In this document: positions 1 through 4,709 of the stretch, in pieces
Position numbering within the stretch: position 1 is the stretch's first letter
Layout: every line of letters begins with the position of its first letter
Assembly (NCBI GenBank): GCA_016176285.1
Contig: JACOXM010000006.1
Location: forward strand, 1 to 45,259
Source of the DNA: Candidatus Giovannonibacteria bacterium
Lineage (GTDB): Bacteria > Patescibacteriota > Minisyncoccia > JACPKW01 > UBA11713
Reading direction: 5' to 3'
Length of the DNA: 45,259 nucleotides
Made by a program: the position numbers and the translations under genes
Notes under the pieces: generated by a model
The model's input: the letters and a program-made list of their open reading frames with translations, nothing else
The model's database searches: none
Told to the model about the DNA's origin: nothing

Positions 1-148
1 GGGCGAACCCAATCACAGCAGAAATGACATACCAGACGCCCAGGTATTCGGTGAGGCCGTACAGCGCGACATAGTAGGCAATAACGCCAGCGGCTCCTGC
101 AATGCAGAACCGCACAACTTGCCAGAGGCGAGACGCTTCGGTTTGCAT
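1..148 (-). CDS. GtrA-like membrane protein, N-terminal part (cut by window edge)
   Basis: This gene is missing from the ORF track because it runs off the window without a stop. Reading the minus strand from the ATG at 146-148 gives 49 residues beginning MQTEASRLWQVVRFCIAGAA, with a hydrophobic stretch followed by LYGLTEYLGVWYVISAVIGFA. The RF-x-I-x-G start and the LTEYLG-x-W-Y signature are typical of the GtrA family of small four-TM proteins linked to export or flipping of lipid-linked sugars. A clear Shine-Dalgarno (AAGGAGA) lies upstream. The segment is about 57 percent GC by my count, richer than the neighbouring genes, which may mean a different origin. Function is inferred from family resemblance only. 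Confidence 0.7.
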   Translation of the reverse strand, partial: MQTEASRLWQVVRFCIAGAAGVIAYYVALYGLTEYLGVWYVISAVIGFA

Positions 149-274
149 TAAAGGTATCTCCTTTCAGTTTTTGTGTTCAGAATCCAGCTCATTTCTAGCA
201 TTTTTGAGCGCTTTTTACAAATAAAAACACCCCATTTCCATGGCATTTTTATTCTTCCATATTGTTTATGTCTG

Positions 275-625
275 TGGAGGCGGGGAGATTTGCACTCCCG
301 TCTGAAAAAGTTAATTAAAAAATTTCTACAGCGTTAGCTCCTTTGTTCGCTTCTGAATTAAAAAAGGAGCAAAATAATTCAGAAGTTTCTCCCTTGGATT
401 TTCCGCGAAATCGGGAGAGTTCTCGCGGTAAGCCTCAAATATTATGCCCCTTCCTTTCTACGAGGCGATCAAAAGGAGAGACACCTAGCTTAGCGATTAA
501 GCGTAAGCGAGGGCAGGTGCAGTTTTGTTTGCACTTGAAAGTTTGCGAAGGAATATTTATGAGGGAACTTCGCATCCTCACGCTGCGTTTTTCAATGTCC
601 TAATCCATCGAGGCTAGACGCCCCC
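275..625 (-). ncRNA. ssrA: transfer-messenger RNA (tmRNA, ssrA)
   Basis: The minus strand starts GGGGGCG and ends CGCCTCC plus discriminator A; these pair as a 7-bp acceptor stem with one G-U. The T-arm GGGAG-TGCAAAT-CTCCC lies just before the 3' end. CCA is not encoded (the next bases are CAG). An internal reading frame, 497-532, encodes ANKTAPALAYA followed by TAA, a normal hydrophobic tmRNA degradation tag. tmRNA with SmpB rescues stalled ribosomes and tags the nascent chain for proteolysis; FtsH is also encoded in this window. The 5' end lies 2 nt after the smpB stop codon, so the two are probably cotranscribed and the tmRNA released by RNase P. The plus-strand ORF at 343-603 is an antisense artefact. 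Confidence 0.95.
497..532 (-). other. tmRNA tag-peptide reading frame
   Basis: Codons GCA AAC AAA ACT GCA CCT GCC CTC GCT TAC GCT then TAA give the tag ANKTAPALAYA. It starts with Ala-Asn and ends Ala-Leu-Ala-Tyr-Ala, matching the general form of bacterial SsrA tags recognised by ClpXP-type and FtsH proteases. The resume codon is assigned as GCA because the only other nearby GCA is out of frame. Confidence 0.85.
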
Positions 626-627
626 AT

Positions 628-1068
628 TTATTTTATCGATCTGCCGATTTCGCGTTCGATGTCGCGTTTTTTTATTTTCTCTCTTTTCTCGAATTTTTTC
701 TTTCCGCGTACAACCGCGATTTCCGCTTTGATTCGGCCGCGAACAGTATATATCTTTGTCGGGATGATTGTCAATCCTCGCTCTTCCGCCTTTCCGGCGA
801 GTCTTGAAATTTCTTCTTTATGAAGCAAAATTTTTTTTGTGCGCTCCCGCTCATAATTTTTCGGAGTGTTATTTGGCTGGTAGGGAGGTATATCCATTCC
901 AACAATATATGCCTCATCCCCCCTTATGATGACGCGCGCGCCGGAAATGTTTCCATGTTTTTGCTTCAGGGACTTAACTTCAAGCCCGAGCAATTCCAAA
1001 CCGGCCTCGTATTTTTCAATGATTTCGTAATTAAAATATGCCTTTTTATTCTCCAAAAGCGCTTGCAT
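628..1068 (-). CDS. smpB: SsrA-binding protein SmpB
   Basis: SmpB is an RNA-binding OB-fold protein that delivers tmRNA to stalled ribosomes and mimics the codon-anticodon region in the decoding centre. At 146 residues it is near normal length. Family motifs are visible: NKKAYFNYEI-EKYEAG-LELLG-EVKSL near the start, the G-NISGA-V-I-GDEAYI-G core, the Y-P--RTKKILLHK segment, and a basic C-terminal tail that would fold in the mRNA channel. Translation probably begins at the ATG at 1066-1068, preceded by TAAACT-N6, consistent with a leaderless transcript. Its partner ssrA follows after 2 nt. Confidence 0.95.
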   Translation of the reverse strand: MQALLENKKAYFNYEIIEKYEAGLELLGLEVKSLKQKHGNISGARVIIRGDEAYIVGMDIPPYQPNNTPKNYERERTKKILLHKEEISRLAGKAEERGLTIIPTKIYTVRGRIKAEIAVVRGKKKFEKREKIKKRDIEREIGRSIK

Positions 1069-1080
1069 ATTTCAAGTTTA
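1069..1080 (-). promoter_or_regulatory. -10 element for smpB-ssrA, leaderless type
   Basis: On the minus strand TAAACT (1075-1080) is followed by 6 nt (TGAAAT) and the smpB ATG. This matches the recurrent -10/N6/start codon arrangement in the window. No clear -35 was found. Confidence 0.5.
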
Positions 1081-1087
1081 GCATAAC

Positions 1088-1116
1088 TTGTTAACGTATC
1101 GTTTTAGTGTTATTAA
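1088..1116 (+). promoter_or_regulatory. promoter of the 1144-1972 cassette
   Basis: TTGTTA (1088-1093), a 17-bp spacer and TATTAA (1111-1116) form a conventional -35/-10 pair. Transcription would start near 1123, giving a leader of about 20 nt that contains a strong Shine-Dalgarno. This differs from most promoters in the window, which sit right at the start codon. Confidence 0.45.
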
Positions 1117-1143
1117 TTAAGAAAAACTGCTTGGAGGTGATCC

Positions 1144-1554
1144 GTGAAAAAAATTCTTATTGTTATCCTATTGGCTGTATGGGGACTTCTTTTAAAACCT
1201 GCTTTCGCTCAAGAAAAAGCCGAAATATCGATGGTTTTCAAAATCCCGGAAACTCCCTATTATATAAAATTAGTGGGAGAGCTTCGAGGGGTTTTTGACG
1301 AATCGTTGCCCGGAGCAAAAAAGAAAATTTCCCCAGGAAAATGGGCAATCGCGATTATGGCGGACCGGCTAGAGAATCTGGGAGAACCTGTTTTGGTATT
1401 CGGAGTTAGTCATGGGAAAACTAATTTTTTAGCAATTTATCCTCTCGAAAAAGAGGATTATGCAAAGATTGGTTTTGTCTCAAAAGATCTTGTTCGAAAT
1501 GTAATAGATGTGTTTTATAAACTTTCTGAACAAAACAGAAAGGAGGCAGAATGA
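1144..1554 (+). CDS. predicted secreted protein of unknown function (GTG start)
   Basis: I do not recognise this 136-residue protein. Residues 1-22 (MKK, a hydrophobic core, then a cleavage-like site after KPAFA) look like a signal peptide, so the mature part of about 114 residues would be exported. The mature part has no cysteines and mixes beta-like strands with a charged C-terminal helix (SEQNRKEAE). The GTG start is supported by GGAGGTGATCC, an 11-base match to the standard 16S anti-Shine-Dalgarno, at good spacing. The stop overlaps the next gene by ATGA, so it is translationally coupled to the receiver-domain protein and may share a signalling context. Confidence 0.75.
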   Translation: MKKILIVILLAVWGLLLKPAFAQEKAEISMVFKIPETPYYIKLVGELRGVFDESLPGAKKKISPGKWAIAIMADRLENLGEPVLVFGVSHGKTNFLAIYPLEKEDYAKIGFVSKDLVRNVIDVFYKLSEQNRKEAE

Positions 1555-1910
1555 AGATTCTTGTGGCCGACGATGATGAGTGCATTCGCGCATGTTTGTC
1601 AGATATGTTGAGAGCAGAGGGATATGAAGTGGTTGAAGCAGAAGACGGGGACAAGGAGTGGAAAATACTTCATTTGGATTGCGATATCGATGTCGTTGTA
1701 AGCGATGACAAGATGCCATTCAGGACGGGATCCGACGTAATAAAGACACTTAAAGAAGAGAATGGTAGAACGATAAAAACCATTCTTGTCTCCGCGAATT
1801 GCGATATAGGACGTATAGCACTTGAATGTCATGCGGACGCATGGCTGGAGAAGCCTTATTCTATGGCTTCTCTTAGAGAGAAAATTAACCAGGTTTTTTA
1901 TACAAAATGA
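1551..1910 (+). CDS. single-domain response regulator (receiver only)
   Basis: The 119-residue protein is one CheY-like receiver domain with no output domain. Visible landmarks are the acidic cluster VADDDE (residues 5-10), the predicted phospho-acceptor Asp52 in SDDKMP, Ser81 in TILVSA as the conserved Ser/Thr, and Lys101 in LEKP. All catalytic positions are present, so it should accept phosphate. No histidine kinase lies in the window, so its partner is elsewhere. It overlaps the preceding secreted-protein gene by 4 nt and has its own SD (AAAGGAGG). Lone receivers act as diffusible switches or phosphate sinks; which applies cannot be told here. Confidence 0.88.
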   Translation: MKILVADDDECIRACLSDMLRAEGYEVVEAEDGDKEWKILHLDCDIDVVVSDDKMPFRTGSDVIKTLKEENGRTIKTILVSANCDIGRIALECHADAWLEKPYSMASLREKINQVFYTK

Positions 1911-1921
1911 GGAGGTGATAA

Positions 1922-1972
1922 ATGGGTCGGTGGAGACATTGGCCCTTTTGTATTTATATAGAAGTGTTTTAG
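1922..1972 (+). CDS. possible small ORF of 16 residues with strong SD
   Basis: This ORF is too short for the track. It starts 11 nt after the receiver-gene stop and is preceded by GAGGAGGTGATAA, a strong Shine-Dalgarno at good spacing. The product would be MGRWRHWPFCIYIEVF. Its stop codon TAG is also the first half of the putative -10 (TAGAGT) of argS. It could be a real small protein, a leader peptide coupling the cassette to argS, or a chance ORF behind an SD-like sequence. I do not recognise it. Confidence 0.35.
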   Translation: MGRWRHWPFCIYIEVF

Positions 1973-1981
1973 AGTAAAAGA
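1970..1981 (+). promoter_or_regulatory. candidate -10 for argS, leaderless type
   Basis: TAGAGT (1970-1975) is followed by AAAAGA and the argS ATG, a 6-nt gap. It is a weak match to TATAAT, supported mainly by the same spacing at other operon heads. Read-through from the upstream cassette is an alternative. Confidence 0.35.
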
Positions 1982-3445
1982 ATGATAAGAGATGTATTGA
2001 AAGAAGAAATTTCACGGATAGTTTTAGAACTTGCCGGAGGGGAAGTCGATGTAAAGATTACAGTACCGGAGCGTCCGGAAAATGGCGACTATACGACAAA
2101 TATAGCCTTTAAAACCGGCGATCCGGAAAAAATTGCCGAAGAATTGCGGAAGTGCGAAATTATTCGCGAGGTTTTTGTAAAAAATAAATTTATAAATATT
2201 TTCGTTAAAGATGAAGTGTTTTTGGACGAGCTCCAAAAAAAAGCCGAATTCCCCAAAAAAAGAGAGAAAATAAATCTCGAATTTATTTCCGCAAATCCTA
2301 CCGGGCCGCTTACAATGGCCAATGGCAGGGGAGGTTTTTACGGCGACGCACTCGCGAATGTTTTGAGCAAGGCGGGATATGATGTAACGCGCGAGTATTA
2401 TATTAATGACGCAGGAAATCAAGTGCGGCTTTTGGGTGAATCTATCGAAGCGGCAGAAGGAAAACGCGAAGTAAAAGAAGAATATTATAAGGGAGAGTAT
2501 ATAAAAGGTCTTGTAGGAAAATCCGCGCCTGAAGCGGTTAGTTATCTTTTAGGTGAGATAAAGAAATCTTTAGAAAAAGTTGGAATTAAATTTGACGTTT
2601 GGTTTTCGGAGAGGGAGCTTCGTGAAAAAAAAGAACCGGAACAATTATTAAAATTTCTTGAAGAAAAAAAACTGCTTGAGAAAAGGGATGGGGCAACTTG
2701 GTTGGGCGACGCTGTGCTCGTAAAATCAGACGGCGAATATACTTATTTTCTTGTTGACCTTGCATACCATTGGAATAAATTTCATGACCGGAAGTTTGAT
2801 TTGGCGATAGATATCTGGGGAGCGGACCATCATGGGTATGTTGAACGCATGAAGAAGGGAATTGAATCAATCGGAGTAGACCAAAATCAGCTTACGATTA
2901 TTATCATGCAGCTTGTCCGTTTGATATCCGGAGGCAAAGAAGTTCGGATGTCAAAACGCGCCGGAGAATTTGTGACCATGGATGATCTTATTGAAGACGT
3001 GGGCGTTGACGTGGCACGCTGGTTTTTCCTCGAGCGCTCACCGAATACCCACATGGATTTTGATCTGGACCTTGCCAAAGAGCGTTCCGAGAAAAATCCA
3101 GTTTTTTACGTACAATATGCTCACACAAGAATGGCAAGCATCCTCTCCAAATCCAACTTGGACACTCGGTTTCCAAGTGCGTTTAAGCATGCATCAGAGA
3201 GGGCGCTTGCGATGAAGATTTTAAGGCTTCCGGAGCTACTTGCGGATGTGTCGCGGGATTTTCAAGTACAGCGCCTGACTACGTATGCCTATGAACTTGC
3301 CCAAATATTTTCAGCTTTTTACCGCGATGTGAAAGTGATCGGTTCCGAGCGAGAAGCGGAGCTTTTATATTTAGTTTCAAAAACAAAAGAAACGCTAGCC
3401 GATGCGCTGACAATTCTCGGCATTTCTCTTCCGGAGAAGATGTAA
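1982..3445 (+). CDS. argS: arginyl-tRNA synthetase
   Basis: This class I synthetase charges tRNA-Arg. At 487 residues it is shorter than the usual 550-580. Domains in order are a compact N-terminal Add-1-like domain (about 1-85), the Rossmann catalytic core starting ISANPTGP (103-110), the RMSKRAGEFVT form of KMSKS, and a C-terminal DALR anticodon domain (TTYAYELAQIFSAFYRD). The HXGH signature position reads TMAN (111-114), lacking both histidines. A 23-nt palindrome at 3156-3178 encodes NLDTRFPS between catalytic and DALR regions; the same DNA element occurs twice in ileS in another frame. A tRNA-Arg(GCG) gene lies at 41267-41338. Confidence 0.95.
   Translation: MIRDVLKEEISRIVLELAGGEVDVKITVPERPENGDYTTNIAFKTGDPEKIAEELRKCEIIREVFVKNKFINIFVKDEVFLDELQKKAEFPKKREKINLEFISANPTGPLTMANGRGGFYGDALANVLSKAGYDVTREYYINDAGNQVRLLGESIEAAEGKREVKEEYYKGEYIKGLVGKSAPEAVSYLLGEIKKSLEKVGIKFDVWFSERELREKKEPEQLLKFLEEKKLLEKRDGATWLGDAVLVKSDGEYTYFLVDLAYHWNKFHDRKFDLAIDIWGADHHGYVERMKKGIESIGVDQNQLTIIIMQLVRLISGGKEVRMSKRAGEFVTMDDLIEDVGVDVARWFFLERSPNTHMDFDLDLAKERSEKNPVFYVQYAHTRMASILSKSNLDTRFPSAFKHASERALAMKILRLPELLADVSRDFQVQRLTTYAYELAQIFSAFYRDVKVIGSEREAELLYLVSKTKETLADALTILGISLPEKM
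3156..3178 (+). repeat. intragenic palindromic element, copy A (in argS)
   Basis: ACTTGGACAC, a TCG loop, then GTTTCCAAGT form a 10-bp hairpin with one mismatch. Apart from that single change it equals the ileS copies at 6902-6924 and 7309-7333. Here it is read as NLDTRFPS, whereas in ileS it is read as LGNSVSK, so the conserved thing is the nucleotide sequence and not the peptide. Confidence 0.8.
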
Positions 3446-3468
3446 TTTATTTGCTTAACAAATAAATT
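3444..3468 (+). terminator. AT-rich inverted repeat after argS (possible terminator)
   Basis: AATTTATTTG, loop CTTAA, CAAATAAATT make a perfect 10-bp but all-weak hairpin that begins at the argS stop codon. There is no long U-run after it, so termination is uncertain; it may instead protect the argS mRNA 3' end. Confidence 0.35.
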
Positions 3469-3521
3469 AATTATGTTACCTTGGAAAAAAGGCTGTTTTT
3501 TATTTGCAGAAGGAGGTTTTT

Positions 3522-3800
3522 ATGTCATATCCAAGGGAAGCTAAGCTTCTGATGCAGGTTAGGCATAATCATGGTAGTTGGAAAAAGGATTCTACGGTGG
3601 TGATAAAATACGAGGTCTCCGGTGGGTTTCCGTACTATGCTGTTTTAAAAGAGAGGCAGGGAGAAACAGCATTACTGGGCGCACATGAATTTGTGTTCGT
3701 TGATGAAGCTAAGTGTGGCGAGGCTCCTTCGACATATGTTGCTATGCAAAGTTCATTGGCTTGCGCCACGTGCCCTTTTGCCCTGCAAAAATGTTCGTAA
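3522..3800 (+). CDS. small protein of unknown function with C-terminal Cys cluster
   Basis: I do not recognise this 92-residue protein. The track starts it at a TTG (3504), but the ATG at 3522 is preferred because AGGAGG lies 5 nt upstream. The body is mixed and soluble with no TM segment. The C-terminus has CGEAPS followed by CATCPFALQKC, an arrangement that could bind zinc or an Fe-S cluster or form disulfides. It is flanked by argS and the convergent murI and followed by a strong terminator, so it is monocistronic. Like the 1144-1972 genes it is SD-led, unlike the core genes. Confidence 0.65.
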   Translation: MSYPREAKLLMQVRHNHGSWKKDSTVVIKYEVSGGFPYYAVLKERQGETALLGAHEFVFVDEAKCGEAPSTYVAMQSSLACATCPFALQKCS

Positions 3801-3826
3801 AAGAAGGGAGGTTTCGTCTCCATATT

Positions 3827-4672
3827 TTAATCGAGTCCGTTCATCCGAGCGGACTCAAATTTTTTTAAAAACAAAAAAGGAAGAGCCTTCTCTACTCCCA
3901 CGGGAACATTCATAATTTTTGCGGCAAACTTGGAGAATTTTTCCTGGTCGCCCGTCGTAACAAAGCGCCTTTGGCCATTTTTGCCAAGGCGCTTTTCGAT
4001 TTCAGGATGCCTTGTGAGATAATTTTCAAGCGACGCAGGAATTACGGAAGGGGAATCAAAGATTTTCGCGCCTGGCATTTCGGCTTGGATTAAATCTTTT
4101 ATCAATGGATAATGCGTGCATCCAAGGATAATATTTTTTATTCCTGTTTTTTTAAAAGATTCGAGATATTTTCTTAAAGCCAATTTCATGCTGTTATGAT
4201 ATATCATATCAGTTTCAATGAGCGGTACGAGGGTGGGAGCGGCGATTTGGATTATTTCAGCATCAGACTTGAATTTTTTTATTTCACGCAGGTAAGCTCC
4301 TGATGAAACGGTCGCTTCAGTAGCTAAAATTCCTATTTTGCCATCAGCGGTTTTTGCGATTTCTTCGGCGACCGGAATCAATACTCCTAGCACGCGACGT
4401 TCGGAGTAATTTTTTATAAGATATTCCTGTTGGATTTTTTGAAGCGCTTGTGCTGAAGCGGTATTGCAGGCGAGAATTATAAGTTCGCACCCCTCGCGGA
4501 AAAGCCAATCAACTGCTTCGCGGGTATATTTATAAATTTCTTCTTGCGAGCGCGAGCCGTAGGGCGCGCGGGCATTGTCGCCGAAATAAATAAAATTATA
4601 CCGTGGAAATTTTTTCGTAAGCGGTTTGAATACAGTTAATCCGCCGTACCCCGAATCAAAAACCCCGATCAT
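3827..4672 (-). CDS. murI: glutamate racemase
   Basis: MurI interconverts L- and D-glutamate for peptidoglycan. The 281-residue protein has the family landmarks: GVFDSGYGGLTV (3-14) with Asp7-Ser8, YFGDNARAPYG (29-39), the first catalytic Cys69 in LACNTASA, and the second, Cys185, in LGCTHYPLI. Length is normal. Its start faces ileS across only 37 bp, with TATAAT-N6 upstream of the ATG, so its transcript is predicted to be leaderless. The 3' end overlaps the terminator of the convergent small gene. Confidence 0.95.
   Translation of the reverse strand: MIGVFDSGYGGLTVFKPLTKKFPRYNFIYFGDNARAPYGSRSQEEIYKYTREAVDWLFREGCELIILACNTASAQALQKIQQEYLIKNYSERRVLGVLIPVAEEIAKTADGKIGILATEATVSSGAYLREIKKFKSDAEIIQIAAPTLVPLIETDMIYHNSMKLALRKYLESFKKTGIKNIILGCTHYPLIKDLIQAEMPGAKIFDSPSVIPASLENYLTRHPEIEKRLGKNGQRRFVTTGDQEKFSKFAAKIMNVPVGVEKALPFLFLKKFESARMNGLD
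3833..3865 (+). terminator. rho-independent terminator inside the end of convergent murI
   Basis: GAGTCCG (3833-3839) and CGGACTC (3850-3856) pair over a 10-nt loop, followed by AAATTTTTTT. It would terminate the 92-residue gene. The stem overlaps the last codons of murI on the other strand, so the hairpin does double duty as coding sequence. Confidence 0.75.
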
Positions 4673-4684
4673 AGGTTGATTATA
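4673..4684 (-). promoter_or_regulatory. -10 element for murI, leaderless type
   Basis: On the minus strand TATAAT (4679-4684) is followed by CAACCT and the murI ATG. The hexamer is a perfect consensus at the 6-nt spacing seen elsewhere. Confidence 0.6.
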
Positions 4685-4709
4685 TCCTTCTTTTGGGTAA
4701 GATATATAA
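4676..4709 (+). promoter_or_regulatory. promoter for ileS, leaderless type
   Basis: TTGATT (4676-4681), a 16-bp spacer, TAAGAT (4698-4703), then ATATAA and the ileS ATG. The -35 overlaps the -10 of the divergent murI promoter, so the two genes may compete for RNA polymerase. Confidence 0.55.

Noticed and set aside
343-603. 86-residue plus-strand ORF
   Set aside because: It lies entirely antisense to tmRNA and its product has no family features.
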